DNA of 64,000 bases from Lysobacter sp. Root76 (GTDB lineage: Bacteria; Pseudomonadota; Gammaproteobacteria; Xanthomonadales; Xanthomonadaceae). The stretch spans positions 1 to 64,000 of the forward strand of contig NZ_LMIK01000004.1 of the NCBI RefSeq assembly GCF_001428685.1, written 5' to 3'. Positions 8,409 through 17,577 of the stretch are shown piece by piece (positions within the stretch are counted from its first letter, which is position 1; every line of letters begins with the position of its first letter). The notes under the pieces were generated by a model, which saw nothing but the letters and a program-made list of their open reading frames with translations, was not told where the DNA came from and searched no databases. Made by a program: the position numbers and the translations under genes.

Positions 8409-10430
8409 ATGGATTCAGCCTGGCTCGAAAGCGCGACCGCATGGATCGCGGCGAACCCCACCGCCGCCGGCGCGGTGATCTTCCTGATCGCGTTCTGCGA
8501 CGCGCTCATCATCCTGGGCATCGTGGTGCCTGCCCTGCCGCTGCTGTTCGCGGTCGGCGCGCTGGTCGGCCTGGGCCACATCAGCGGGCCGTATGCGCTG
8601 GCCTGCGCGGCGCTGGGCGCGTTCGTCGGCGATGGGCTCAGCTACTGGGTCGGTTATCGCTGGGGGCCGCAGTTGCGCCAGCGCTGGCCGTTCTCGCGCT
8701 ATCCGCAATGGCTGGACCGCGGCGAGCAGTTGTTCCGCCGCCACGGCAGCAAGAGCATCGTGATCGCGCGCTTCGTCGGCGCGGTGCGGCCGTTCGTGCC
8801 GGCGATCGCGGGCATGCTGCACATGCCGGCGCGCCGTTACGCGCTGCCCAGCCTGTTCGCCTGCATCGCCTGGGCGGCCGCGTTCCTCGCGCCCGGCTGG
8901 GTCCTGGGCGCGTCCTACGACGCGGTCGCGGCGGTCGCCGATCGCCTGGCGCTGGTGCTGGGCGGGCTGCTGGTCGCGATCGCCCTGGTCTGGGCCTGCG
9001 TGCTCTACACCTGGCGCTGGTTCGCCGCGCACGCCAACAACCTGCTCGCGCGGGCGCTGCGCTGGACCCACCGCCACCCGCACCTGGGCCGCTACGCAGA
9101 AGCCCTGATCGACCCGAACCGGCCGGAGTCGGCCTCGCTCGCGATCCTGGCGGTGTGCCTGCTCGGGATCAGCTGGGCCTGGTTCACCCTGCTTGCGACC
9201 CTGCTCGCCAGTGGCGGTCCGCTGGCCCTGGACCACAGCATCCACGAACTGATGTGGAGCCTGCGCAATCCGCTGGCCGATCGCCTGATGGCCGCGCTGG
9301 CGAGCCTGGGCGACGCCGCGGTGCTGGCGCCGGCGGCGCTGGTCGCGTTGGGTTACCTGCTGTGGCGCAGGCGCTGGCTCGCGGCCGCGCATTGGGTCGC
9401 GGCGATCGTGTTCGGTCTGGCGCTGACCAGCCTGCTGGAGGCGGCGATCGACATGCCGCGCCCGCCGACGGCGCCGGCCGGCTTCGGTTTCCCTTCGGTC
9501 GCGGTCACCATGACCACGATCGTGTTCGGTTTCTTCGCGGTGCTGATCGCGCGCGAACTGCCCGGGCGGCAGCGGGTGTGGCCGTACCTGCTCGCGGGCG
9601 TGGTCACCACCCTGGTCGGCTTCGCGCGCCTGTACCTGGGCGCGCACTGGCCCAGCGACCTGGTCGGCGGCACCTTGTTCGGCATCGTCTGGCTGCTGGT
9701 GCTGGGTATCGCCTACCGTCGCCACGTCGCGCGTTCGTTCTGGATGCGGCCGCTGGCCTGGCTGTTCTACGGCACCTTCGCCGCTGCCGCGCTGTGGCAC
9801 GCGCCGCGCGCGGCCGACGCCTTGCTGGCCAAGTTCGCCGCCGCCGCGCCGACCCGCGTGCTGTCCGCCGACGATTGGTGGCGACGCGACTGGGCGGTCC
9901 TGCCCGAACACCGCAACGAACGCGACCTGCGCCGGCGCTGGCCCTTGAACCTGCAGGTCGCCGGGCCTCTGCAACCGCTGCGCGACACCCTGCTGGCGCA
10001 GGGCTGGCGGGTGCAACCGCAGGCCGACTGGCTGGCGACGATCGCCCTGCTCAACGACGACGCCACGCCGTTGGAACAGGCGGTGCTGCCCGCGACCCTG
10101 GACGCGCAAGCCGAATCGCTGCTGTTGCTGCGGCCGAGCACGCGGCCCGACGAGCAGTACGCGCTGCGTTTGTGGCGGGCTCCGGCCAAGCTCGACGACG
10201 GTACGCCGCTGTGGCTGGGCACGAGCCAGGTGCTGCGCCTCACCAAACCGCTGGATGCGGCGGCGCTATGGCTGCCGACCAGCGACGACGTCCGCGCGCA
10301 CGCCACGGTCCGCGCCGCGCTGGCCGGCTTCGGCGGCATCGAAGCGACCGGCCTGCACGGCACGCCGGTGCTGCGGTTGCGGACCACGCCGATGGGCGAG
10401 CCTTCGCCGGATGAAGAGCGCAAGCGCTGA
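8409..10430 (+). CDS. DedA/PAP2/LssY-type membrane fusion protein
   Basis: A 673-residue polytopic inner-membrane protein. Residues 1-200 form a DedA (SNARE-associated) domain with GDGLSYWVGYRWG and the conserved ARFVGAVRPFVPAIAGM segment. Residues about 235-445 form a PAP2-like six-helix domain. The last 200 residues form a soluble LssY-C-like domain (WRRDWAVLPEHRNERDLRR). In the PAP2 part the third motif is kept (ARLYLGAHWPSD), but the usual PSGH reads PSVA and the Lys before the RP motif is Glu, so phosphatase activity is doubtful. DedA proteins act in lipid scrambling and envelope homeostasis. The start is the ATG at 8409; the upstream frame is antisense to the kinase gene. Confidence 0.87.
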   Translation: MDSAWLESATAWIAANPTAAGAVIFLIAFCDALIILGIVVPALPLLFAVGALVGLGHISGPYALACAALGAFVGDGLSYWVGYRWGPQLRQRWPFSRYPQWLDRGEQLFRRHGSKSIVIARFVGAVRPFVPAIAGMLHMPARRYALPSLFACIAWAAAFLAPGWVLGASYDAVAAVADRLALVLGGLLVAIALVWACVLYTWRWFAAHANNLLARALRWTHRHPHLGRYAEALIDPNRPESASLAILAVCLLGISWAWFTLLATLLASGGPLALDHSIHELMWSLRNPLADRLMAALASLGDAAVLAPAALVALGYLLWRRRWLAAAHWVAAIVFGLALTSLLEAAIDMPRPPTAPAGFGFPSVAVTMTTIVFGFFAVLIARELPGRQRVWPYLLAGVVTTLVGFARLYLGAHWPSDLVGGTLFGIVWLLVLGIAYRRHVARSFWMRPLAWLFYGTFAAAALWHAPRAADALLAKFAAAAPTRVLSADDWWRRDWAVLPEHRNERDLRRRWPLNLQVAGPLQPLRDTLLAQGWRVQPQADWLATIALLNDDATPLEQAVLPATLDAQAESLLLLRPSTRPDEQYALRLWRAPAKLDDGTPLWLGTSQVLRLTKPLDAAALWLPTSDDVRAHATVRAALAGFGGIEATGLHGTPVLRLRTTPMGEPSPDEERKR

Positions 10431-10513
10431 GGTTGCGCGGTAAGGCGGCGTGGGCTCACATCGAAAAGTCGAGGCGGCCATTCGCAATCCCACTGTTGTA
10501 TTGCTTGCATGCC

Positions 10514-10603
<90 letters not shown>

Positions 10604-11440
10604 CCGGCATTGAAATCCAACGCACCGCACTCGCCCAGTCCCACCCAGACCCGAAGGGCGGCGCGCAGGACGCGCGCCGTTTTTCGAGGAACAGGATGTT
10701 CCTTCGAAAAATCCCGGCGCCACTTCCGATCTCGCACGGGAGGGTTGTCAAGGCAGGCCCTTCTCTTTGGTTACTTTCTCTTGGGCCAGCAAGAGAAAGT
10801 GACCCGCACGCGCAGCGGGCGGAAGCCTTTGCTTAAGAACGAAACCAACGCAGCAAACGGAATTCGCGATCGCGGCTTACGCCGCTCCCACAGAAAGCGG
10901 AGCCAATCCGAATCGAAGCCAGCGCGCTAATCGAAGGTCGCGGTCGCGGCTCACGCCGCTCCTACCCCAAGGCGAGTGGCGAGAGAAAGTGACTCGCACG
11001 CGCAGCGGGCGGAAGCCTTTACTTAAGAACGAAACCAACGAAGTAGCTGGGATTCGTAATCGCGGCTTACGCCGCTCCCACAGAAGGCAGAGGCAGAAAG
11101 CGGAACCGTAGCGGAACCTACGCCGGCAAACGAGGGCCGTGGTCGCGGCTCACGCCGCTCCTACCCCAAGGCGAGTGGCAAGAGAAAGTGACCCGCTCGC
11201 GCAGCGGGCGGAAGCTGTTGCTTAAGAACGAAACCAACGCAGCAAACGGAATTCGCAATCGCGGCTTACGCCGCTCCCACAGAAAGCAGAAAGCGAAGCC
11301 GATCCCCATCGAAATATGCGTAGTGGCCGGAGGTCGTGGTCGCGGCTCACGCCGCTCCTACCCCAAAGCTGGAGCGGGGCGGACGGGCCAAGCGATCGCG
11401 GCTCACGCCGCTCCCACAGAAAGCAGAAAGCGAACCCCAG
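10604..11440 (+). repeat. Composite dispersed repeat, copy 1
   Basis: The order is: a conserved GCATTGAAATCCA stretch; hairpin H1 (10659-10679, GC stem, loop AGGAC) followed by TTTTT; hairpin H2 (10680-10711, long arm pair TTTTTCGA...TCGAAAAA with GGAACA-GGA-TGTTCC at the tip); hairpin H3 (10773-10800, perfect 10-bp arms ACTTTCTCTT/AAGAGAAAGT); then three tandem units of about 190-200 bp starting near 10790, 10980 and 11179. Each unit has a CGCAGCGGGCGGAAGC segment, CTTAAGAACGAAACC and two REP palindromes (GCGGC-TTAC/TCAC-GCCGC). No gene is visible. Copy 2 lies at 35774-36360. Confidence 0.92.
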
Positions 11441-11458
11441 AGCGAGAGCGAGTGCCCG

Positions 11459-12061
11459 CTAGGGCAACAACGCCAACAAACGGTCCAGACGCTCGTGCGG
11501 ATCGTCGATCTGCAGCAAGGCCTGGCGCTGCGCGTCCTGCAGCGGCAACAGCTCGGCCAGGCGCCAGCCGACCCAGGCCGCGTCCTCCATCCGCACCCGC
11601 GGCGCCATCGCGTGCTCGCCGCCGAAACGGTCGACCAGTTGCTGCAGCAGGATCGCGAGCAAGCCGTGTTCGGGCCGCACCGCCTGTTCCGGGTCCGGCG
11701 CGCACCATTCGATCTCGGCCACCTGCAGGCCGTTGTCGCGTACCCGCACCCGGCGCGCGTGGAAGCGGCGCGCGCCGCGCACGCGCAGGGTCAGCAGGCC
11801 GTCGGCGTCGTTGCCGAAATCCTCGATCAGCGCTTCGGTGCCGAAGGCCGCGGCACTGGCCGGGGCGCCGACCTCCTCGCCGTCGATGATCAGGCAGACG
11901 CCGAAACCACGGCCGCGGCGGCCGCAGTCGCGGACCAGGTCGAGGTAGCGCGGTTCGAATACGCGCAGGCCGAGCGCGGCACCGGGCACCAGCACCGTGT
12001 GCAGGGGAAACAGGCCCAGCCATTCCGGGCTGGGCGGCGCGGCATCGGAGGCGAGCGACAT
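11459..12061 (-). CDS. LON substrate-binding-domain protein
   Basis: A 200-residue stand-alone LON N-terminal domain, without the AAA+ or protease parts of Lon. The family opening is clear: LGLFPLHTVLVPGAALGLRVFEPRYLDLV, then FGVCLIIDGEEVG and the glycine-rich ALIEDF, RRFHARRVR beta segments. The C-terminal half is alpha-helical (LLPLQDAQRQALLQIDDPHERLD). Such proteins are thought to bind unfolded or specific protein partners; no enzymatic role is known. The start chosen, MSLASD, avoids an eight-codon extension. It lies 39 bp beyond the stop of the regulator gene at 12101, on the same strand. Confidence 0.88.
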   Translation of the reverse strand: MSLASDAAPPSPEWLGLFPLHTVLVPGAALGLRVFEPRYLDLVRDCGRRGRGFGVCLIIDGEEVGAPASAAAFGTEALIEDFGNDADGLLTLRVRGARRFHARRVRVRDNGLQVAEIEWCAPDPEQAVRPEHGLLAILLQQLVDRFGGEHAMAPRVRMEDAAWVGWRLAELLPLQDAQRQALLQIDDPHERLDRLLALLP

Positions 12062-12100
12062 GTCGCCAGTGTACCCGCGCCGCACGATGCGGCTATCGCC

Positions 12101-12487
12101 TCAAGCCGGGTCGAGCAGCTCGATCAGAGCGCGGCGTTTCTTGCGCGGGAGCCGCCGCAGCAGGCCGGCCAAGCGCATTTCCTCGGGGTCGCCGTACGGG
12201 CCCTGGGGATCGCGCACCGACAGGCCGTTGCCGTCGACGCTGCCGCGGCCGGTGGACAGCCATTCGAAGCTCACCTGCTGCTGCGTGGCGATTTCGATCA
12301 TGCGCTGCAGTTCGGGCAGCGACAGTCCGAGCAGCCACTTGCGCGCGGTCTCGCGGCTGACGTTGTAATGGATCGACAAGGCGCCGATGCGGGCGCGGCC
12401 CTTGGCGAAGCCCGAGAAGTCCAGCGCATGGCTCAGGCGCCGGGCGAAGTCTGCGTGCTTGGGCTTGTCGTCGTGCGTAGAGTTCAT
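12101..12487 (-). CDS. Phage-repressor-like HTH regulator
   Basis: A 128-residue DNA-binding protein. The N-terminal half is a five-helix repressor-type HTH (FARRLSHALDF, IGALSIHYNVSRETARKWLLG, then MIEIATQQQVSFEWLSTGRG), similar to CI/C2-like prophage and host XRE regulators. The C-terminus is basic (RLPRKKRRALIELLDP) with no LexA/CI peptidase domain, so SOS self-cleavage is not expected. The start MNSTHDDK precedes the family core; an upstream 40-codon extension covers the promoter and operators. Two matching palindromes upstream suggest autoregulation. No other phage gene is nearby, so this looks like a domesticated regulator. Confidence 0.75.
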   Translation of the reverse strand: MNSTHDDKPKHADFARRLSHALDFSGFAKGRARIGALSIHYNVSRETARKWLLGLSLPELQRMIEIATQQQVSFEWLSTGRGSVDGNGLSVRDPQGPYGDPEEMRLAGLLRRLPRKKRRALIELLDPA

Positions 12488-12568
12488 AGGTACCGCCCAT
12501 GCATCCTGCCAGGCCGAGACGGGCTCCTGCGCGGGCGCGGACGCTGCGCCCGCAGAGCGGGGAATGAC

Positions 12569-12640
12569 GCAACTCATTGTTGCGTATATGCCGCCCTGAA
12601 ATGGCACTTTTCGTGTGCAGAAATAGCAATTTTAAGTTGC
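12569..12640 (-). promoter_or_regulatory. Paired GCAA-N7-TTGC palindromes, candidate operators
   Basis: Two sites with the same layout, GCAA-N7-TTGC, lie at 12569-12583 and 12626-12640, 57 bp apart centre to centre, 80-155 bp before the regulator start. Each is followed on the plus strand by G and an (AT)ATG(C) stretch. The region is notably AT-richer than its surroundings. Matching architecture upstream of a repressor gene suggests autoregulatory operators; this is inferred. The rest of 12488-12851 shows no gene. Confidence 0.5.
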
Positions 12641-12851
12641 GATATGCGGCGCGTGCCCAGACTCGCATCGGATGTGCCACGAGGTCGGCAATGGGCACAT
12701 TTAGGCCGATTTATATGCCTATCAGGCGTGGTGAGATGTCGGCAAACGGCACGCAGGATCCGGCGCAAGCGGCGACGCGCACGTCATCGCCATTGCACGT
12801 TCGGATTGGAAACTCGGCAGGCGCCGCGCCCGGGACCGGGCGCCGGCCGAT

Positions 12852-14255
12852 TCAGCCGGCGGCGTCCTGCAGTACGGCGAGGAAACGGCGCGGCGCGCCG
12901 TCGAAACCGCCGTTGGACATGAAGACGACGTGGTCGCCGGCGCGCACGCGGGCGCGCAGGGCTTCGATCAGCACGGCCGCATCGGGCACGGCCACGCCTT
13001 CGCCGCGCAGGCCGGCGACGACCTTGCCGGCGTCCCAGGCCAGTTCCGGGCGATGCAGGAACACCACGGTGTCGGCGCCGTCCAGCGACGGCGCCAGGGC
13101 TTCGGCGTGGGCGCCCAGGCGCATGGAATTGCTGCGCGGTTCCATCGCCACGACGATGCGGGCGCCGCCGACGCGCGCGCGCAGGCCGGCCAGGGTGGTC
13201 GCGATCGCGGTGGGGTGGTGGGCGAAGTCGTCGTAGACGGTGATGCCGCCGGCCTCGCCGATCACTTCCAGGCGGCGCTTGACGCTGCGGAACGCGGCCA
13301 GGGCCGGCAGCACCGAGGCGACATCCACGCCGACCGCGTGGGCGCTGGCGAGCGCGGCGAGCGCGTTCATCACATTGTGGCGGCCGAGCAGCGGCCAGCG
13401 CACTTCACCGATCTCGACGCCATCGTGGACCACGACGAAAGCGCTGCCGTCGTCGGCCAGCAGGCGCGCGCTCCAGGTGTAAGCGGCACCGCCCTCGCCT
13501 GCGGCGTGCCGGGCCAGTCCGGCGTCCAGGCCGAAGGTCTCGACCGGGGTCCAGCAGCCCATCGCCAGCACTTCGGCCAGGCGCTCGTCCTCGCCGTTGA
13601 CGATCAGGCGGCCGCGGCGCGGCACGGTCCGCACCAGGTGGTGGAACTGGCGCTGGATCGCGGCCACGTCGGGGAAGATGTCGGCGTGGTCGTATTCGAG
13701 GTTGTTGAGGATCGCGACCAGCGGGCGGTAGTGGACGAACTTGCTGCGCTTGTCGAAGAAAGCGGTGTCGTACTCGTCGGCCTCGACCACGAACTCGCGG
13801 CCGGCGCCGATGCGCGCGGAGACGCCGAAATCCTCGGCGACGCCGCCGATCAGGAAGCCCGGCGCGCGGCCGGCGGCTTCGAGCAGCCAGGTCAGGATGG
13901 TGGTGGTGGTGGTCTTGCCGTGGGTGCCGGCGACGGCGAGCGTGTCGCGGCCCGGCAGCACCCGTTCGCTGAGCCACTGCGCGCCGGAGGTGTAGCGGCG
14001 GCCGTCGTCGAGCACCTGCTCGACCGCGCCGTTGCCGCGCGAGAGCGCGTTGCCGACCACGATCTCATCGCAATCGGGCGAGATGTTGCCGGGCTGGTAG
14101 CCCTGGCGCAGGGCGATGCCGAGCTGTTCGAGCTGGGTCGACATCGGCGGGTACACCGCCTGGTCGCTGCCTTCGACTTCGTGGCCGAGTTCGCGGGCGA
14201 GCGCGGCGACGCCGCCCATGAAAGTACCGGCGATGCCCAGAATATGTAGCTTCAA
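12852..14255 (-). CDS. mpl: UDP-N-acetylmuramate:L-Ala-gamma-D-Glu-meso-DAP ligase
   Basis: A 467-residue Mur-ligase-family enzyme of peptidoglycan recycling. It attaches the recycled tripeptide L-Ala-D-Glu-mDAP to UDP-MurNAc using ATP. Seen in order: the N-terminal Rossmann motif GIAGTFMGGVAALA with GSDQAVYPPMS, the ATP loop AGTHGKTTTTTILTWLL (residues about 111-127), VVEADEYDTAFFDKRSKF, LEYDHADIF, and the late DDFAHHPTAI. The 'GTFMG' variant and the DEYDTAFFDKRSK segment point to Mpl rather than MurC. The enzyme is cytoplasmic. A repeat-filled gap separates it from adk. Confidence 0.95.
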   Translation of the reverse strand: MKLHILGIAGTFMGGVAALARELGHEVEGSDQAVYPPMSTQLEQLGIALRQGYQPGNISPDCDEIVVGNALSRGNGAVEQVLDDGRRYTSGAQWLSERVLPGRDTLAVAGTHGKTTTTTILTWLLEAAGRAPGFLIGGVAEDFGVSARIGAGREFVVEADEYDTAFFDKRSKFVHYRPLVAILNNLEYDHADIFPDVAAIQRQFHHLVRTVPRRGRLIVNGEDERLAEVLAMGCWTPVETFGLDAGLARHAAGEGGAAYTWSARLLADDGSAFVVVHDGVEIGEVRWPLLGRHNVMNALAALASAHAVGVDVASVLPALAAFRSVKRRLEVIGEAGGITVYDDFAHHPTAIATTLAGLRARVGGARIVVAMEPRSNSMRLGAHAEALAPSLDGADTVVFLHRPELAWDAGKVVAGLRGEGVAVPDAAVLIEALRARVRAGDHVVFMSNGGFDGAPRRFLAVLQDAAG

Positions 14256-14284
14256 GATCCGACGTTCCTGATAAGACTGCGCTA

Positions 14285-14460
14285 CCTACTCCCCTCCCCC
14301 GCTTGCGGGAAAGGGGCAAGGGGTGAGGGCACGCGAGACCCGGCGTCCGACGCCGGCCGCAAGTCTGCCTACGTCAACGCAAGGAAACTCGCGCCGCGTT
14401 TTGTGGTTCGTATGCCCTCACCCCAGCCCTCTCCCGCTTGCGGGAGAGGGAGCCGAGGCA
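14285..14460. repeat. Two CCCTCTCCCGC-ttgc-GCGGGAGAGGG-type repeats
   Basis: Two copies of a GC-rich palindrome of the CTCTCCCGCTTGCGGGAGAG type, with CCCTCACCCC- or GGGGTGAGGGC-like flanks, lie at about 14290-14330 and 14408-14455 in opposite orientations. The same family recurs at 26330-26632 and 47740-47780. They are intergenic only. They could form hairpins in transcripts of either flanking gene. Confidence 0.85.
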
Positions 14461-14492
14461 TGAGCGGCGAAAGCGACTCAGGCCGGTAAAGC

Positions 14493-15071
14493 TCAGCCGA
14501 CCACCGGCGCCGGCGACAGCGCCTCGACGATGCGCGTGAACACCTCGTCCAGCGAGCCGACGCCGTCGATCGCGGTCAGACGGCCGTGCTGGCGGTAGTA
14601 CTCGATGACCGGCGCGGTGACCTCGTCGTAGACCTTCAGACGGGTGCGGACCGCGTCCGGGCTGTCGTCCTTGCGGCCCTGCTCGGCGGCGCGGCCGGCG
14701 ATGCGCTCGACCAGCAGATCGATCGGCACCTCCAGCTGTACGGCGTAGTCCATCGGCTGGCCGATCTTCTTCAGCAGCGCGTCCAGCGCATCGGCCTGGG
14801 CCAGGTTGCGCGGGTAGCCGTCGAGGATGAAGCCGCCATGGGTGTCGGGACGCGAGAAGCGCTCCTCCAGCATGCCCAGCAGGATCGCGTCGCTGACCAG
14901 GTTGCCGGCGTCCATCACCGCCTTGGCTTCCAGGCCCAGCTTGGTGCCGGCGGCGACTTCGCCGCGGAGCAGGTCGCCGGTGGAAATGTGCGGCACCTGC
15001 AGGTGGTCCTTGAGTCGCGCCGCCTGCGTGCCCTTACCGGAACCGGGCGCGCCCAGAAGTACCAATCGCAT
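14493..15071 (-). CDS. adk: Adenylate kinase
   Basis: A 192-residue nucleotide kinase (ATP + AMP to 2 ADP). It has the P-loop GAPGSGKGTQAARL at the N-terminus, the AMP-site HISTGDLLRGEV, the DGYPRNLAQADALD segment, and a short LID region (RIAGRAAEQGRKDDSPDAVRTRL) without Cys ligands. This is the short-LID form usual in this family. The gene is divergent from pfp. Its AMP/ADP balancing role fits beside PPi-based phosphorylation. Confidence 0.96.
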   Translation of the reverse strand: MRLVLLGAPGSGKGTQAARLKDHLQVPHISTGDLLRGEVAAGTKLGLEAKAVMDAGNLVSDAILLGMLEERFSRPDTHGGFILDGYPRNLAQADALDALLKKIGQPMDYAVQLEVPIDLLVERIAGRAAEQGRKDDSPDAVRTRLKVYDEVTAPVIEYYRQHGRLTAIDGVGSLDEVFTRIVEALSPAPVVG

Positions 15072-15240
15072 CTACATCGCTCCTAGAACAAGAATGCCTC
15101 GTGCGGCCGGCGCTCTCCACGGAGCGGCCTGGGTCGCATGCCCGGGGCGCGGCGCTACACTCGTAGCCGTCGCCACCCCACCGCCGGGCGTCAATATTGC
15201 GGTCAGCTTACCGCATCCCGGCGTCAATCCTGGAACCCCC

Positions 15241-16497
15241 ATGGCCTCTGGAACCCTGCTGTATGCGCAATCCGGCGGCGTGACCGCCGTCATCAACGCC
15301 ACTGCCTCGGCCGTGATCGAGACCGCGCGCGCGCGCAAGGTCAAGGTGCTGGCGGCCCGCAACGGCATCCTCGGCGCCCTGCGCGAGGACCTGATCGACA
15401 CCTCCAAGGAATCGGCGGCCGCGATCCGGGCCCTGGCCCACACCCCGGGCGGGGCCTTCGGCTCCTGCCGGGTCAAGCTGAAATCGCTGGACGCCGACCG
15501 CGCCCGCTACGAACGCCTGCTGGCCGTGCTCAAGGCCCACGACGTGCGCTGGTTCCTCTACAACGGCGGCAACGACTCGGCCGACACCGCGCTCAAAGTG
15601 TCCCGGCTCGCGGCCGAGTTCGACTACCCGCTGACCTGCATCGGCGTGCCCAAGACGGTCGACAACGACCTGGCCGTGACCGACTGCTGCCCGGGCTTCG
15701 GCTCGGCCGCCAAATACACCGCGGTGTCGGTGCGCGAGGCCGCGCTGGACGTGGCCGCGATGGCCGAGACCTCGACCAAGGTCTTCGTCTACGAGGCCAT
15801 GGGCCGCCACGCCGGCTGGCTGGCCGCGGCCGCCGGCCTGGCCGGCGACGGCCCGGACCAGGCCCCGCACCTGATCCTGTTCCCGGAGCGGCCGTTCGAC
15901 GAGGCCGACTTCTTCAAGCGCGTCAAAGCCGTGGTCGAGCGCGTGGGCTACTGCGTGGTCGTGGCCAGCGAAGGCATCCAGACCGCCGACGGCCGCTTCG
16001 TCGCCGACGCCGGCGGCGGCAAGGACTCCTTCGGCCACACCCAGCTCGGCGGCGTGGCCTCGCACCTGGCCGGCCGGGTCAAGGACGCGCTGGGCTACAA
16101 GGTCCACTGGACCCTGCCCGACTACCTGCAGCGCTCGGCCCGGCACCTGGCCTCCAAGACCGACGTCGAGCAGGCGCTCGCGGTCGGCAAGGCCGCGGTC
16201 GAGTACGCACTCAAAGGCATGAACGCGGTGATGCCGGCGATCGTGCGCACGGCCGACGCGCCCTACCGCTGGAAGATCGCGCCGGTGCCGCTGGACAAGG
16301 TCGCCAATCACGAAAAGAAAATGCCGGCCGGCTTCATCCGCAAGGACGGCCACGGCATCACGCCCGCCGCGCGCAAATACCTGGAGCCGCTGATCCGCGG
16401 CGAGGCGCCGCCGCCCTACGGCCGCGACGGCCTGCCCAAGTACGTGGCGCTGAAGAACGTGGCGGTGAAGCGCAAGCTGCCGGACTTCAAGGACTGA
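15241..16497 (+). CDS. pfp: PPi-dependent 6-phosphofructokinase
   Basis: A 418-residue phosphofructokinase that uses pyrophosphate instead of ATP, making the step reversible. Evidence for the PPi type: the phosphoryl-donor loop is YNGGNDSADT (ATP enzymes have GGDGS), and the catalytic segment is PKTVDNDL with Lys where ATP enzymes have Gly. Other family segments are YAQSGGVTAVINATA, MGRHAGWLAAAAGLA and VVASEGIQ. The start is the ATG at 15241; a long upstream frame is antisense to adk. It lies in the same neighbourhood as the membrane and soluble pyrophosphatases. The AraC gene begins 11 bp downstream. Confidence 0.94.
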   Translation: MASGTLLYAQSGGVTAVINATASAVIETARARKVKVLAARNGILGALREDLIDTSKESAAAIRALAHTPGGAFGSCRVKLKSLDADRARYERLLAVLKAHDVRWFLYNGGNDSADTALKVSRLAAEFDYPLTCIGVPKTVDNDLAVTDCCPGFGSAAKYTAVSVREAALDVAAMAETSTKVFVYEAMGRHAGWLAAAAGLAGDGPDQAPHLILFPERPFDEADFFKRVKAVVERVGYCVVVASEGIQTADGRFVADAGGGKDSFGHTQLGGVASHLAGRVKDALGYKVHWTLPDYLQRSARHLASKTDVEQALAVGKAAVEYALKGMNAVMPAIVRTADAPYRWKIAPVPLDKVANHEKKMPAGFIRKDGHGITPAARKYLEPLIRGEAPPPYGRDGLPKYVALKNVAVKRKLPDFKD

Positions 16498-16507
16498 GGC
16501 CGCGGCC

Positions 16508-17326
16508 GTGCACGGGACGGCGACGCTGCGGCCCTGGGTCGCACAGGTCTGGGCCTGCGCGCGCCCCGACGCGCCGCCCGCGCACGCGCGCGAGCACTCG
16601 CTGCCCAGCGGCGCCATGCATCTGACGGTCCGGCTGGACGGGCCGCCGCTGCGGATCTACGCCGACGCCGCCGACCGCCAGGGCCGCGGCTACAGCGCGG
16701 CCACCGTCGGCGGGGTCCGCGCCGGCTACTGCATCAAGGACACCGCACGACCCGCGGCCTCGGTCGGCGCGGTACTGCGGCCGGGGGCGGCGCTGGCGCT
16801 GTTCGGCGTATCCGCCGCCGAACTCGCCGACGGCCACGTCGACCTGGCCGACCTGTGCGGGCACGAGGTCGAACTGCTGTGCGAACGCCTGGCCGCCGAC
16901 GCCGACCTTGGCCGTCGCCGTGCGCTGCTGCTGGCCTTCCTGGAGGCGCGGCTGCGCCGCGCGCGCGGCCGGCGCGGACTGGACCCGCAGATCGTGCAGG
17001 CGCTGGCCTGCGTGCAGCGCGCGCCGGCCGATACCGACGTGGCCGCCCTGGCCGATGCCTGCGGCCGCAGCCACCGCCGCTTCATCGCCGGTTTCCGCGA
17101 CGTCGCCGGCCTGGCGCCCAAGCGCTATGCGCGCGTGCTGCGCTTCCAGCGCCTGCTCGCCGCGCTGGCGGCGACGCCACGTCCGGCCTGGGCGCAATTG
17201 GCCCTGGACGCGGGCTATTTCGACCAATCGCACCTGATCCGCGAGTTCCGCGAATTCGCCGGCGTGAGCCCACGCGAGTACGCAGCGCGCGCACCGGCGT
17301 CGCCGAACCATCTGCCGCTGAGCTGA
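16508..17326 (+). CDS. AraC-family transcriptional regulator
   Basis: A 272-residue regulator starting at GTG 16508. This start keeps the family's opening (LRPWVAQVWACAR ... LPSGAMHLTVRLDGPPLRIY); the first ATG at 16616 would lose it. The N-terminal ligand/sensor half resembles the DUF6597 type. The C-terminal half carries two HTHs: VAALADACGRSHRRFIAGFRDVAGLAPKRYARVLRFQRLL and the second helix pair with GYFDQSHLIREFREFAGVSPREY. It starts 11 bp after pfp, so read-through is likely. The VOC gene 250 bp downstream is a plausible target, by position only. Confidence 0.88.
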   Translation: MHGTATLRPWVAQVWACARPDAPPAHAREHSLPSGAMHLTVRLDGPPLRIYADAADRQGRGYSAATVGGVRAGYCIKDTARPAASVGAVLRPGAALALFGVSAAELADGHVDLADLCGHEVELLCERLAADADLGRRRALLLAFLEARLRRARGRRGLDPQIVQALACVQRAPADTDVAALADACGRSHRRFIAGFRDVAGLAPKRYARVLRFQRLLAALAATPRPAWAQLALDAGYFDQSHLIREFREFAGVSPREYAARAPASPNHLPLS

Positions 17327-17470
17327 GCATCGAGCTGAGCACCAGGCTGAGCACTGGGCTGTCTGTGGGAGCAGCGTGAGCCGCGATGGCAGTCGGCAGC
17401 GATGAAGCTCGCGGACCCTGCGCGGCAGTTGCGGTGACGCGATCGCGGCTCACGCCGCTCCTACAGACAG
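17327..17470. repeat. Short tandem GAGCTGAGCA repeats and two REP palindromes
   Basis: Immediately after the AraC gene, three to four copies of a (g/a)GCTGAGCA(C/T) unit run to about 17360. Two REP-like elements in opposite orientation follow: GTGGGAGCAGCGTGAGCCGCGA (17373-17394) and ATCGCGGCTCACGCCGCTCCTAC (17441-17463). The same REP family is embedded in the composite repeats and after thrC. Confidence 0.8.
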
Positions 17471-17577
17471 CGGAAGGCCCGCCCCGCTCCCGGCAACGGC
17501 AAACGGGTAAATTTCGTCCAATCGCGCGCCGCGCGTCGGGCGCAGGCTGGCCCGCACACCCACACCGGAGCACCGCG

